A DNA stretch of 64,000 nucleotides from Paenibacillus lentus (GCF_003931855.1 NZ_CP034248.1:4526001-4590000), one strand, 5' to 3'; positions 47,471 to 57,564 are shown, counted from the stretch's first letter. The notes: generated from the letters alone by a model not told the origin. Translations and numbers: made by a program.

Positions 47471-49162
47471 TCAATATCCCGGATCTATTTCAGTAAAATA
47501 GCTCTCTACCAGGCTTTGCATGCTTTGCGGGAGCTCACTTCGCTCCAGGGAGCGCTTGGCTTCGGCAGCATAATCGCTATACACCTCGTCATAGGGTCGG
47601 CTTACTCCATCAAATACAGGCGACCTGCCGCCCTTTTGCACATCTCCGCCGCCGCCATGAATTTCGCCGCCATCCCGCTCTATATTTTCACTGCCCTGCA
47701 GGTCGCGCGGCGTGGTCACAAGCTCCCGTCCACCGCTCCCAAGTCCTGCACCTTGGCCGATGCCGTTTCCTTGTCCGACGCCAGTGCCTTGACCGCCGCT
47801 TCCTATGCCAATGCCGTTCCCGCTGCCCGATCCGGAGCCTGTGCCTTGGCCGGTCCCTTGCCCAGAACCTTTACCTTGACCCTGGCCGCCTCCCTCATCA
47901 CCAGAATCACCACTCCCCGGTTCTCCCCCGGGGGGGAAATAGCCGGCGGCTAATTGATCAGCGACTCCGCCCATGCTCCAAGCATCGGATACCGCAAGGC
48001 CAGAGGCAGCCATTTGCTCCGCAAGTTCCATTCCCTGCTTAGCTAGTGCGGCAGCTAACGCCGCAGCAGCCTCGGCCTGATCCATATCGGAATTCAAACC
48101 GGCAGCACTCTCTTGAATCGCTTGTCTCAGCAGCTCCAAAGCCTGCTCCAATTCTTCCGAACTTCCTTGTTCAAGCGCCTCAGCAACTTTTTTCAAAGCT
48201 TCCGCCAGACGCTGCGCTTTCTCATCGTTCACAGGCGCGCCCTCAGCGGTTCGCTGTAAATCCTGTGCAAGCCGCTGGCGTTCTTCCTTAGACATCGAGG
48301 AAGCCTGCTGGCGGAATTCGTCCATTTTTTCATGCAGTGTCTCTTGATTCTGTTGTTTTAACGCCTCGGCTAAGCCTTGTGATAACGGATTAACCTTCCA
48401 TTGATCCAGCCATTTCTCCATTTCCTGCTGCTTGAGTTCCATTTTATCGGCCATTTCCTTCAAGCTTTTCATGGTATTCTCTACGCTCTCCAACGCTTCC
48501 TCTGGCGCTTTGCTCAACTCCAGCGAGCGCCTCAGCTCAGCTATTTCCCGGTTCAGGGCATCTCGCGCAATCGGTTCCAGTTGGCGCGTCTCAAGCTCTT
48601 TGACTCTTTCGTTTGTCTCCTGCTTCTGGGCGTCTACCCATTCCCTTCGCTCCTTGCGCTTCGCTAGTTCCTCATGCATCGGATTCGGCAGTACAATCAG
48701 TAGGACTATCGCCATCAGCAAGCCTGCACAGGCAAACCAAAATTTACGGCTAATCGCAAAGGGGAGCCGCTGCTTGATCTCCCGCAAATAGGCTGAACCA
48801 TACTCGGCCGCCTGGGCGCGCTGCCATTTCACCGCAACCGTATCCGCTTCTCCAAACGACAGCGCCGTTGCCATATCATCTCGCCGTTCCCCTCCGGACA
48901 CCTGGCGGTCCATCCTGCGGGCTGCGTCCATCAGAGATACTCGCCTTGCGAACAATCCCCATAAACAGCCAGATAGCACACACAATAGGATTACACCGGC
49001 CCCTTGCCACAGCAACCCCTCGATCGGCCGCAGGCGGCCGACAGTCAGCCACAGCACAGCTGCTCCTAAACCGATAATCAAGCCATGCCGGAATCCATCC
49101 CACGCTCTTAGCCATTGCATACGCCGGCGTACCGAGCTGACCTGCTGATATATTTCCTTCAC
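47471..49162 (-). CDS. Membrane protein with long coiled coil and Gly-rich tract
   Basis: A 563-residue protein, DUF4175-like in its overall build. Two helices lie near residues 27-70 (GLIIGLGAAVLWLTVGRL, AGVILLCVLSGCLWGLFARR) and a third near 147-165 (FWFACAGLLMAIVLLIVL). A long charged helical region (about 170-370, rich in Glu, Gln, Lys and Ala) should form a coiled coil. Residues of about 405-480 are almost only Gly, Ser, Gln, Thr and Asn. The last 60 residues are conserved-looking (FDGVSRPYDEVYSDYAAEAK). It precedes the MoxR gene in the operon. It may be the scaffold or client of the system; no activity can be named. Confidence 0.75.
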   Translation of the reverse strand: MKEIYQQVSSVRRRMQWLRAWDGFRHGLIIGLGAAVLWLTVGRLRPIEGLLWQGAGVILLCVLSGCLWGLFARRVSLMDAARRMDRQVSGGERRDDMATALSFGEADTVAVKWQRAQAAEYGSAYLREIKQRLPFAISRKFWFACAGLLMAIVLLIVLPNPMHEELAKRKERREWVDAQKQETNERVKELETRQLEPIARDALNREIAELRRSLELSKAPEEALESVENTMKSLKEMADKMELKQQEMEKWLDQWKVNPLSQGLAEALKQQNQETLHEKMDEFRQQASSMSKEERQRLAQDLQRTAEGAPVNDEKAQRLAEALKKVAEALEQGSSEELEQALELLRQAIQESAAGLNSDMDQAEAAAALAAALAKQGMELAEQMAASGLAVSDAWSMGGVADQLAAGYFPPGGEPGSGDSGDEGGGQGQGKGSGQGTGQGTGSGSGSGNGIGIGSGGQGTGVGQGNGIGQGAGLGSGGRELVTTPRDLQGSENIERDGGEIHGGGGDVQKGGRSPVFDGVSRPYDEVYSDYAAEAKRSLERSELPQSMQSLVESYFTEIDPGY

Positions 49163-49214
49163 GTCTGCCGGCCTCCCCTCATAAAACCAGATACTAAGCT
49201 ATTTTTATCAATAA

Positions 49215-50156
49215 TTATTGCTTCGTCTGCTCATTTTCCTGCGCTTCCCAGTCTGTCTTAAGACCCTTCCTGCCCCGTCCTCGTTTAACTGGACGAATAT
49301 AGCGGATCGCAAGCCAAAGCACCAGTACAATGACTACACTATATACAAGCAAAAATTGCTGCCACAGCTGAATCGGCGCACTCCCCTGCTGGCCCCGCGA
49401 TTGCGCAAGAAAGACGCTATCCGAGAACGAAGGTTCAAAAATACTGATTAGCGCTCCCGCAGGATTAAATCCAAGGATAAACCCGATCCAGGAGTAATCC
49501 GATGGCACGGTGGTTCCCGAAACGTAATAATTAGCTTGAACAACGCCCAGTGCAATGATATATACAATTCCCGTTACGAGAAAAATCACAAGCCCTACAC
49601 CATAGGTCATTATAACGGCAACCATCGTTCTCTTGAACAATGTGGAGAATAATACACCTAGAGAACCGAGCAGCAGCATAATGTACAAATAAAACAGAAA
49701 GACAAACACAAGCTGCTTCGGTGCTACACCTCCATAAAGAAAAGCAATGCTGTACACTGGCAGTGTGGCGAAAATAACCAACGTCATAAAGCTTAGCGAA
49801 GATACCAGTTTGCTCAAAATAATCGTCGAAGAGCTTTGCTGGGTCGTTAAAAGCATGTTTAAGGTCTGCTTCTCCCGCTCCCCGCTAATGACTCCTGCCG
49901 TCAGCGCAGGCGTCATGAACGCAATGAGAACAAGCTGGGCAATGCTGAGCGCGTAAAACATGACTCGGCTAGTACTCGGATCAATGCGGCCCGATAATCC
50001 TGCCCCGCTGCTCATCATGACATAAATAATCCCCATCGCCAGCAGGCCCATCACCAACACATAAACAAACACGGTGATGGCAGAACGGGATGATCTCATC
50101 CGGAGACGAAACTCTTTGTCCATTACGGGATTGATTAATTTTCTACGCCAGTTCAT
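49215..50156 (-). CDS. ABC-2 type transporter permease
   Basis: A 313-residue membrane protein with about six helices, of the ABC-2/NatB-like class. The helix pattern begins after NPVMDKEFRLRMRSSRSA and includes the ISGEREKQTLNMLLTTQQS block typical of ABC-2 permeases for elaborated exporters. ATG 50156 has GGGAGG 9 nt upstream, within the 3' end of the ATPase gene, with a 14-nt overlap; the longer frame to 50216 is not needed. It forms a transporter with the next ATPase. Cargo unknown. Confidence 0.87.
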   Translation of the reverse strand: MNWRRKLINPVMDKEFRLRMRSSRSAITVFVYVLVMGLLAMGIIYVMMSSGAGLSGRIDPSTSRVMFYALSIAQLVLIAFMTPALTAGVISGEREKQTLNMLLTTQQSSSTIILSKLVSSLSFMTLVIFATLPVYSIAFLYGGVAPKQLVFVFLFYLYIMLLLGSLGVLFSTLFKRTMVAVIMTYGVGLVIFLVTGIVYIIALGVVQANYYVSGTTVPSDYSWIGFILGFNPAGALISIFEPSFSDSVFLAQSRGQQGSAPIQLWQQFLLVYSVVIVLVLWLAIRYIRPVKRGRGRKGLKTDWEAQENEQTKQ

Positions 50157-51081
50157 CTGCTGCGCCTCCCTTCGTAATCTCCAGGAATACATCCTCAAGA
50201 TTGGTCTGTGCTTCATGGAAGGACACGACCCCGTATCCCGTGCCGATAATTTTGTTCAGCAGTTGGACTTGCTCGACATCCCCGCCGCTAAAATGCACAT
50301 GCACCCCTGTAGAATCGCTCAGCACCTGAGTGACGTGGAGCTCATCCCGCATCATCTCGGCCAGTTCATCCCCGCGTTCCATAACGCGAATATGCAGTAC
50401 CCGCTTGACGCGCAGTCGATTTTGGATATCGGCCACTTTCCCTTGAGCTACCATCTCTCCATGTTCAATCACACCGATCTCATCCACCATTTCTGCAAGC
50501 TCCGGCAAAATATGCGACGAGATGATAATCGTTTTGCCCATGAGCTTTAACTCTTTCAAAATCTCCCTCATTTCGATCCGAGCGCGGGGATCGAGACCCG
50601 AAGCCGGCTCATCAAGAATGAGCACATCGGGATCATGTACTAGGCATCGGGCCAGGCACAGCCTCTGCTTCATGCCGCGGGACAGGCTGTCTACGTACGT
50701 ATCCTGCTTGTCGCTTAAATTAACCAATTCAAGCAGCTGCGGGATCAGCTTCTCCCGTTCAGGGCGAGGTATGCCATAGCTGGCTCCATAGAAATGCAGG
50801 TACTCCGTCGTTTTAAATTGATCATAAACTCCGAAGAAGTCCGGCATGTATCCAATTCTCTTTCGCACCTCATGCGGCTGCTCGGTAACTTCAAAACCTC
50901 CTACCGTCGCCGTTCCCGAAGTGGGCAGCAGCAGAGTTGCCAAAATCGACATCGTCGTTGACTTTCCAGCTCCATTCGGCCCAACAAATCCGAATACGGT
51001 TCCCTTTGATATGGAAATATTCACCGACTTCAGTGCTTCAAAGCTTCCATAGTTTTTTGTCAAGTTGCGTATTTCAATCAT
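50143..51081 (-). CDS. ABC transporter ATPase
   Basis: A 312-residue ATPase of the NatA/CcmA class. Walker A GPNGAGKSTTMSIL, signature SLSRGMKQRLCLARCL, Walker B VLILDEPASGLDPRAR and switch ISSHILPELAEM. The C-terminal domain is of the regulatory extra type. It partners the ABC-2 permease that follows (14-nt overlap) and begins inside the end of the GATase-like protein gene (4-nt overlap), so all three are one unit with the MoxR/VWA genes downstream. Confidence 0.92.
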   Translation of the reverse strand: MIEIRNLTKNYGSFEALKSVNISISKGTVFGFVGPNGAGKSTTMSILATLLLPTSGTATVGGFEVTEQPHEVRKRIGYMPDFFGVYDQFKTTEYLHFYGASYGIPRPEREKLIPQLLELVNLSDKQDTYVDSLSRGMKQRLCLARCLVHDPDVLILDEPASGLDPRARIEMREILKELKLMGKTIIISSHILPELAEMVDEIGVIEHGEMVAQGKVADIQNRLRVKRVLHIRVMERGDELAEMMRDELHVTQVLSDSTGVHVHFSGGDVEQVQLLNKIIGTGYGVVSFHEAQTNLEDVFLEITKGGAADELA

Positions 51082-53450
51082 CGGCTGCTACTCCCCTTTA
51101 CAGCGATTTCCGGCAGGTCGAAGCCGCTCCAATCCTGCGTAGTGATCACGACGCGCAGCGTCGTCCCTCCGACTAAATATTGATGAATCGGCTGAGCAAG
51201 CTCGGCAAGCCCCTGATTCCATTGCAAAGGTTCCAGTTCTCCTTTTGATGCATTCCATACCGCTAGTGTCAAATTGTACCCGCGATTGTTCTGACGCATC
51301 TTAAGCTCAGAATATTCCACCTCGCTAGGTAAAATATATTCAAGCTCCATTTCACCTGCAGACATATGCACACTGCCGCTGGACTCATATCCCCAATCGG
51401 AAGATGTTGTTTTAGCAATCGTAGGTTGAATATATCCGTAAGGTATGCTCCATTGACCATCCTTCTGAAGCTCTGGATCAATCCGTTGGACTAACATATT
51501 CAGCGAATCATCAGCCACGTTTTTGCCGTTAACCCCATACTCGAGCAATTGGTCTTTGCTCCAACCGATAAAAGCATAATGGCTTGTCTTTTTATTTTGG
51601 TTGAAATAACTGTTAACTAGGCCTCTAGCTCGTTCCAGCTTCATATTCTCTCCGCGATTGCTATTGTACGGAAATATTCGGTCACCATAATCATTATGCC
51701 TCACGGGGATCGGATTCGACTGGATCGTAGCCGTTTCCCCTTTTGCGAGATCTCCAAGCAAATACAATTTATCGTTCAATACTATCGAAGTGTTCGTTAA
51801 ATCCATAGATGTTGCATTCGTAACCTTTCCTTGAGGCATCCCTTGATCATCGAAGGATATATCCAGCTCTACTTGACCGAACTGACGATCCTCCAACTGC
51901 TCCACGGAAAACTTGGCTAGGGAACGGTACGTCATGCCATTTAAACCCACTTCCGTACCGCTATCTCCTTTCCGAATCAATTGTCGATTTGAAGCAATCG
52001 ACTGTCCGCCGGAAATAAGTCCGTCTTCACGCTGAACGGTAACATGCGTTCCAGCCGGGAAGCTTACTTGATAATTCCCACTACGTGGGATAAATAGCGC
52101 TGTTGAGGTGGAGCGATCGGCATAGCCCTTCCCATCCAATTCAACAATACTGAGCGTGTTGGTGCGCAGCGTACTTTTACCTGTCGTACCGGCTAAGTAA
52201 ATCCCGCCGCTGGCAATTACGGCAATGACCGGAATCAGCAGCCAGGCCCATTCACGTCTATCCAGCTTTTTCAGTACGAAATACAGTCCCGGAGCAACGA
52301 CCACGGCGTAGCCCAGCAGCAGCCAGAGCAGCAAAGAATACGGCGGCAATGACAGGCTCGGAAAATAATCGAGCAAATGGTCGATCCGCTGAGCCATATT
52401 TCCCGTCCAACCCATATTAGCTTGTGAAGCAGGCGCTATGGACGCATGCTGCTGAAGCACCTTATTCCATAGCTCCGCATGACCCGACCAGGATTGCAAT
52501 GGCTCCATGGATACATCATAAGCCGCATAGATTACCGCGCCTTTGCTGACGTCCCAGGAGGCAAAGAAAGGCTGTTCTCCGTGTATTATCGTTCGTGCGC
52601 CATCCTTCAAGGTAACGGCAGAAATAGGGAATGCGGCACTCAATGGAAGTGACTTGCCAGTCGCCTTCTCCAACTCCTTCAGCGAGACGACATCGGCGAG
52701 GCCGTTATAGTCGACCGGCGACAAATCCTCCAGCCCCTGAATCGTTTTCGCATAGCCAGCGCCCCCAGCAAGTACGAGTGTCCCGCCTTGGTTCACCCAT
52801 GCTTTGATCGCTTCTATCCGTGTAGTCCCGAGGTTTCCGGTCGTATAATTATTTATAACGAGTGTATCCAGTCCCTCCAGCAGGACGGCGTCTTCCGGTA
52901 ATTGTTCCGGTTTTAGGGGAATAATCTTCACATCTTTTCCCTTACTGTTCAGCATGCTGAGAAAATTCATGCTATCCGGATCAGATGCCAGAACACCGAT
53001 TAAGGTTCCACTGCTTGCATTGGAACTCAAATAGGGAGTTTTGGTTGTAAAGGGAATGAATTTCCCGGTTTCTACCGAATCTTCATAGAACCGGATCGAG
53101 TTGTTGTCCTTATGAAAAGAATGTCCCAAGATGCCAAAGGTAATTTCCTTCGGCGTACCCGCAGGCAAATCCACCCTTTGCACATAGGAAGCCTGGCTTG
53201 AGTTATATGGATACTCCATTTGGACAGAGATATCTCCCGATATGTCGGTATCGCTGGTCAGCGTAATTTTTAGCGGTGTCCATTCTCCCATTTTGTAATG
53301 GCCATCGAAGCCAATTTCCGTCTTGATGGAAATCGATGGTTCTTCCGCATAGACGGGCTTGGGGCTTGCGAGCCCTGGGAGCAGCGCGAATATGGCAATA
53401 ACCAGCCACAGCACGATTAGGGATGCCCTTTTATTGTCATGTAGTAACAA
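51078..53450 (-). CDS. Membrane protein with GATase-like domain, first gene of the VWA/MoxR operon
   Basis: A 790-residue protein. An N-terminal helix or signal (VLWLVIAIFALLPGLASPKPVYA) leads to an extracytoplasmic beta-rich domain, then a GATase-like fold (LDTLVINNYTTGNLG and WVNQGGTLVLAGG, about residues 195-230). Two helices follow near residues 370-420 (LLLWLLLGYAVVVAPGLYFV and WLLIPVIAVIASGGIYLA) and a long second extracytoplasmic domain. I start at TTG 53450, 8 nt after AGGAG; the frame reaches back to 53468. Comparable proteins are known next to ABC-2 exporters in gliding-motility-like and polysaccharide systems. Function unknown. Confidence 0.78.
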   Translation of the reverse strand: MLLHDNKRASLIVLWLVIAIFALLPGLASPKPVYAEEPSISIKTEIGFDGHYKMGEWTPLKITLTSDTDISGDISVQMEYPYNSSQASYVQRVDLPAGTPKEITFGILGHSFHKDNNSIRFYEDSVETGKFIPFTTKTPYLSSNASSGTLIGVLASDPDSMNFLSMLNSKGKDVKIIPLKPEQLPEDAVLLEGLDTLVINNYTTGNLGTTRIEAIKAWVNQGGTLVLAGGAGYAKTIQGLEDLSPVDYNGLADVVSLKELEKATGKSLPLSAAFPISAVTLKDGARTIIHGEQPFFASWDVSKGAVIYAAYDVSMEPLQSWSGHAELWNKVLQQHASIAPASQANMGWTGNMAQRIDHLLDYFPSLSLPPYSLLLWLLLGYAVVVAPGLYFVLKKLDRREWAWLLIPVIAVIASGGIYLAGTTGKSTLRTNTLSIVELDGKGYADRSTSTALFIPRSGNYQVSFPAGTHVTVQREDGLISGGQSIASNRQLIRKGDSGTEVGLNGMTYRSLAKFSVEQLEDRQFGQVELDISFDDQGMPQGKVTNATSMDLTNTSIVLNDKLYLLGDLAKGETATIQSNPIPVRHNDYGDRIFPYNSNRGENMKLERARGLVNSYFNQNKKTSHYAFIGWSKDQLLEYGVNGKNVADDSLNMLVQRIDPELQKDGQWSIPYGYIQPTIAKTTSSDWGYESSGSVHMSAGEMELEYILPSEVEYSELKMRQNNRGYNLTLAVWNASKGELEPLQWNQGLAELAQPIHQYLVGGTTLRVVITTQDWSGFDLPEIAVKGSSSR

Positions 53451-53524
53451 ATGATTCTCTCCTCTCATCCTCGAATGATTCTATGAATATAGGACGTTTC
53501 AAGTGTTCAAAATGTTTACGTTCC

Positions 53525-53591
53525 GCGAAAAAACGTAAAACTAAAGCCGTCCAGTATGACATGCATGCCAACTGTAACGGCTTCTAGTTGT
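53525..53591 (-). terminator. Terminator of purU
   Basis: On the minus strand AACTAGAAGCCGT pairs with ACGGCTTTAGTT (one bulge), with an inner CAGT/ACTG pair, and is followed by TTACGTTTTTT. It separates purU from the VWA/MoxR operon. Confidence 0.75.
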
Positions 53592-53622
53592 TCAAGGTGA
53601 ATTAATAATTCCGCTTCATTAA

Positions 53623-54522
53623 TTAGCTGAACACAACGGTCTTGTTCTGATGGACGAGGATACGATCCTCGATATGCCATTTTACGGCGCGGGCCAATAC
53701 GACTCTCTCGATCGTGCGACCGATCCGCTTCAGTTCCCCAACATCATCACGGTGGCTAACGCGCTGAACGTCCTGCTCTATAATCGGCCCGCCGTCCAGC
53801 TCCTCAGTTACGTAATGGGCGGTAGCGCCGATGATTTTCACTCCGCGATCATAAGCCTGCGCATATGGCTTGCCTCCAACGAAGGCCGGCAGGAAGGAGT
53901 GATGAATATTGATAATACGGTTCCGGTAAGGATCGATTAAAGCCGGGGACAGAATTTGCATGTATCGGGCAAGCACGATCAAATCTACTTTTCCATTAAC
54001 CAGTTCCAGTTGCTTCTGCTCGGCTTCTCTTTTCGTGTCCGGGGTAACCGGAATATGATAGAAAGGGATGCCGAACGACTCGACGTATTCTTTATTGTCG
54101 GGGTGGTTACTGATGACCATCGAAATTTCCGCATCAAGATCGCCTGCTTGCCATTGCCAGAGCAATTCTACCAAGCAATGGTCTTCCTTCGATACGAAAA
54201 TAGCCAGCTTCTTCTTCTGGTTCAGCGGATAAATGTCCCACTTCATATCGAATTTGGCAGCAATAACCGCAAAATCCTGTTTTAGCTCTGTTAAGTTATC
54301 ATGCAGCTGTTTCAGGTCAAATTCGACCCGCATAAAAAACATGCCGCCCTCAGGATCCATTGTATACTGATCCGATTGGACGATATTTGCACCATGCTGA
54401 TGCAGGAAATCAGATACGGCGGCAACAATGCCAGGCCCGTCCGGACAGGAAATCAACATCCGCGCCCGGTGATTTTCGTATGGTTTGACAGGTCTTGCTC
54501 CTGTTTTAACATGGATATCCAT
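53623..54522 (-). CDS. purU: Formyltetrahydrofolate deformylase PurU
   Basis: Hydrolyses 10-formyltetrahydrofolate to formate and tetrahydrofolate, balancing one-carbon pools. The 299-residue protein has an N-terminal ACT domain (ISCPDGPGIVAAVSDFLHQHGANI) and a formyltransferase-fold domain with LVLARYMQILSP, the catalytic block INIHHSFLPAFVGGKPY, and GATAHYVTEELDGGPII. Ends at its own terminator. No riboswitch is seen upstream. Confidence 0.95.
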   Translation of the reverse strand: MDIHVKTGARPVKPYENHRARMLISCPDGPGIVAAVSDFLHQHGANIVQSDQYTMDPEGGMFFMRVEFDLKQLHDNLTELKQDFAVIAAKFDMKWDIYPLNQKKKLAIFVSKEDHCLVELLWQWQAGDLDAEISMVISNHPDNKEYVESFGIPFYHIPVTPDTKREAEQKQLELVNGKVDLIVLARYMQILSPALIDPYRNRIINIHHSFLPAFVGGKPYAQAYDRGVKIIGATAHYVTEELDGGPIIEQDVQRVSHRDDVGELKRIGRTIERVVLARAVKWHIEDRILVHQNKTVVFS

Positions 54523-54576
54523 CTTTCTCTCAAGTCCTCCCAGTAACTTTGATAAACAACTATATATAGTAGCGGG

Positions 54577-55689
54577 TTATTCCTTTGCCGCCAGCCAGCC
54601 GATCAATCTAAAATTGATTTGCTCCTCCGTGTAATCCGGGAACAGATTGGCTTCCAAGACGAGGTCATATAATCGCTCCAGCGGCTCACGCGGATCGGCC
54701 TTCCTAGCTTTGGCGTCGTTCTTGAGCAATGTCCACGTGTCCAACACGAACGCCCGCTGCTCTATATCACGTTTAGCAAAAAAGCTGTTCAGCATTTCCA
54801 CTTCCGTCAGGAAGGATTCCCCGAATCTTTCCGTAACGTCGCCGCGAAGCAAAGCGATTTCGACTTCGTACATCGGCCGCTGGGTTTTCGCTTCTTTGCC
54901 AATCCAAGGCGTCTCCAGTATAAACGGGCGCCCTTGCAGCAATTCATGGTGGACGACGCGATTCAGTGCTTCAAATCCGATCCAACCGCTGCCGATTGGC
55001 GTATGGCGGTCTTTCTTCGCCCCGATTGGATTCTTACTGTCATTCACGTGCACGACAGCGATCCGCTCCAGACCGATCAACTGGTCGAATTGATGCAATA
55101 CACCATCCAGATTATTAACGATATCGTAACCAGCATCATGGATATGGCAGGTGTCCAAGCAGATCGTCAAACGTTCATTATGCTGTACTTTATCAATGAT
55201 GGCAGCAATTTCCTCAAAGCTGCGCCCCATTTCCGTACCTTTGCCAGCCATCGTTTCCAGCGCGATGTTAACTTCCGTTTCATCCGTACCGTTCAATACC
55301 TCGTTCAAGCCCTCGGCGATCCGGTTAATGCCATATTCGGCATCCTTGTCCGTAAATGCACCAGGATGAAGCACGATATTCCGTACGCCCAGCGCATGGG
55401 TGCGGCGAATTTCCTCCTGCAGGAAGTCTACCGCAAGTTGATACGTATTTGACTTATAAGAACCTAAATTAATGATGTATGGCGCATGGACGACAATTTC
55501 GTCTATCCCGGCAACAGCCATCGCCGCCTTGCCATCTTCAATATTCATCGATTCAATCGGTTTGCGACGCGTGTTTTGCGGTGCGCCAGTATATATCATA
55601 AACGAGCTGGAGCCGTAAGATGCGGCCTCCTCCGTTGCGGTTAGTAGCCCCTTGTCCGAGAACGAGACATGCGAACCTATTTTTAACAT
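54577..55689 (-). CDS. nfo: Endonuclease IV-like AP endonuclease with C-terminal extension
   Basis: A TIM-barrel AP endonuclease of the Nfo family, acting on abasic DNA sites. Metal-ligand blocks are [55 protein letters not shown] and ILETPW, in the correct order. The protein is 370 residues, about 80 more than most Nfo proteins; the extra C-terminal part (from about residue 285) is mostly charged and ends [14 protein letters not shown] 55689 follows GGGGGATAAAGG; an in-frame start at 55713 is possible. Single gene. Confidence 0.9.
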   Translation of the reverse strand: MLKIGSHVSFSDKGLLTATEEAASYGSSSFMIYTGAPQNTRRKPIESMNIEDGKAAMAVAGIDEIVVHAPYIINLGSYKSNTYQLAVDFLQEEIRRTHALGVRNIVLHPGAFTDKDAEYGINRIAEGLNEVLNGTDETEVNIALETMAGKGTEMGRSFEEIAAIIDKVQHNERLTICLDTCHIHDAGYDIVNNLDGVLHQFDQLIGLERIAVVHVNDSKNPIGAKKDRHTPIGSGWIGFEALNRVVHHELLQGRPFILETPWIGKEAKTQRPMYEVEIALLRGDVTERFGESFLTEVEMLNSFFAKRDIEQRAFVLDTWTLLKNDAKARKADPREPLERLYDLVLEANLFPDYTEEQINFRLIGWLAAKE

Positions 55690-55892
55690 TTCCTTTATCC
55701 CCCTTATGGACAACGTCTTTGAACAAAACCTATTTTATCTTGAATATCGATATAAATCTAGTTAAGTTGACAGACGAAGAACTTTTTTGATAAATATTAG
55801 CACTCGCGTTGCATGCTACTGGTCTTATTTCATTAGGTCACCTGCCATATGGAGTACTGAGATTCATATGACACGACATTTTCATTATTTTA

Positions 55893-55904
55893 TTGCAAAT
55901 GCAA
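55893..55904 (+). promoter_or_regulatory. Candidate MarR operator, copy 1
   Basis: TTGCAAATGCAA, an inverted repeat TTGCA/TGCAA. It is the exact reverse complement of the copy at 55940-55951, 47 nt away. Both precede the marR gene. Confidence 0.65.
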
Positions 55905-55939
55905 CATAAGTAGGTTAAATTGTTAATACGCTATTTTTA

Positions 55940-55951
55940 TTGCATTTGCAA
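55940..55951 (+). promoter_or_regulatory. Candidate MarR operator, copy 2
   Basis: TTGCATTTGCAA, 26 nt before the marR start codon. TTGCAnnTGCAA is a typical MarR-type palindrome, so the regulator probably represses its own gene and paiA through two sites. Confidence 0.65.
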
Positions 55952-55977
55952 CAATAACATGGATCAAGGAGTTCATT

Positions 55978-56430
55978 ATGAAGGATATTCTTCGTGAAAT
56001 TGGAATGATAGCTAGGGCATTAGATTCTATAAGCAATATAGAATTTAAAGAATATGACCTTACAAAAGGGCAGTATTTGTACCTGATTCGAATATGTGAG
56101 ACCCCAGGAATCATTCAAGAAAAGTTAGCTGAGATGATCAAAGTAGACCGAACAACAGCAGCTCGTGCTGTAAAAAAACTCGAAATGAATGGATTTATTG
56201 AGAAGAAAGCAGATAAACATAACAAAAAAATAAGAAAACTCTTTCCAACAGAGAAAGGAAAAAAGGTGTATCCCTTTATCAAAAGAGAAAATGAATACTC
56301 CAATATCGTTGCATTAGAGGGTTTGTCCGAAGGAGAAATAGAAACCATTTCTAACCTTCTTCAACGAGTAAGAAAAAATGTAGAAAAAGACTGGGAATTT
56401 GTGAAAAAGGGAAACAAAAGAAATTATTGA
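55978..56430 (+). CDS. MarR-family transcriptional regulator
   Basis: A 150-residue winged-helix regulator. The family blocks are YDLTKGQYLYLIRICETPGI, LAEMIKVDRTTAARAVKKLE and the wing KKIRKLFPTEKGKKVYPFI. The gene is AT-rich and Lys/Asn/Ile-rich, unlike the flanking genes, which suggests acquisition. Two near-identical palindromes lie in its leader. It is followed 24 nt later by paiA in the same direction, so the pair is probably a self-regulated operon for acetylation of polyamines or a related substrate. Confidence 0.92.
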   Translation: MKDILREIGMIARALDSISNIEFKEYDLTKGQYLYLIRICETPGIIQEKLAEMIKVDRTTAARAVKKLEMNGFIEKKADKHNKKIRKLFPTEKGKKVYPFIKRENEYSNIVALEGLSEGEIETISNLLQRVRKNVEKDWEFVKKGNKRNY

Positions 56431-56454
56431 ATATATCAAGGAGCGCATATTTAA

Positions 56455-56973
<519 letters not shown>

Positions 56974-57080
56974 CATTTTCAATGCTGGATTAATGGATGA
57001 CTATGTATAAAACAACAAATAAGGTATAATTCATAAAGATTGAAGGAATCAATGACTAACTATTCGAGGTGAATGAATCG

Positions 57081-57554
57081 ATGCCACACTGGAGCATAAC
57101 TTGGTTTGTACTGGCCAACCCAGGGCCGAACCGCTGGTTTATGAACTCAATTGCTTTTTGGGGTTTCGTCATGCTTGGCGTCATGTGCATCGGTGGTTTT
57201 TTTATGTTTCGCAAATTTTTGAAAGTGCTTCCGAAAGCGGATGGCATGTCCAAGCTTGATTGGCAGAATCACTGGGTCGAGAAGAGCAGGCATTTGTGGA
57301 CGGACGAAGCAAAGACCTTCCTGGATCAGCTTGTACAGCCAGTACCCGCTCCTTTCCGGGATATCGCCAAGCATTCGATCGCGGCGGAAATCGGCAAGAT
57401 CGCCCTAGAAGAGGATGCTAGCGAGGTTACGAAGGATCACTGCATCAAAGGTTATATTGTAGCTACACCAAGAAGAGATTATAAATTCCTCATGAACTTT
57501 TTAGAAAAAAGTAATATCGACTATCATCCCTACCAGCATCTCATTAACAAATAG
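57081..57554 (+). CDS. YneK-like DUF2621 family membrane protein
   Basis: A 157-residue protein with one membrane helix near the N-terminus (NSIAFWGFVMLGVMCIGGFF), followed by MFRKFLKVLPKADG, a start that resembles the DUF2621/YneK family of bacilli. The rest is a soluble helical domain with a conserved-looking segment KLDWQNHWVEKSRHLW. ATG 57081 follows GAGGTGAA at about 9 nt. No function is known. It ends at a strong terminator. Confidence 0.75.
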   Translation: MPHWSITWFVLANPGPNRWFMNSIAFWGFVMLGVMCIGGFFMFRKFLKVLPKADGMSKLDWQNHWVEKSRHLWTDEAKTFLDQLVQPVPAPFRDIAKHSIAAEIGKIALEEDASEVTKDHCIKGYIVATPRRDYKFLMNFLEKSNIDYHPYQHLINK

Positions 57555-57564
57555 CACATTCATT

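Noticed and set aside
47700-47960. Possible CRISPR-like or tandem repeat array in the Gly-rich region
   Set aside because: Repeats are short, in frame and code for the Gly/Ser tract of one protein; no spacers.
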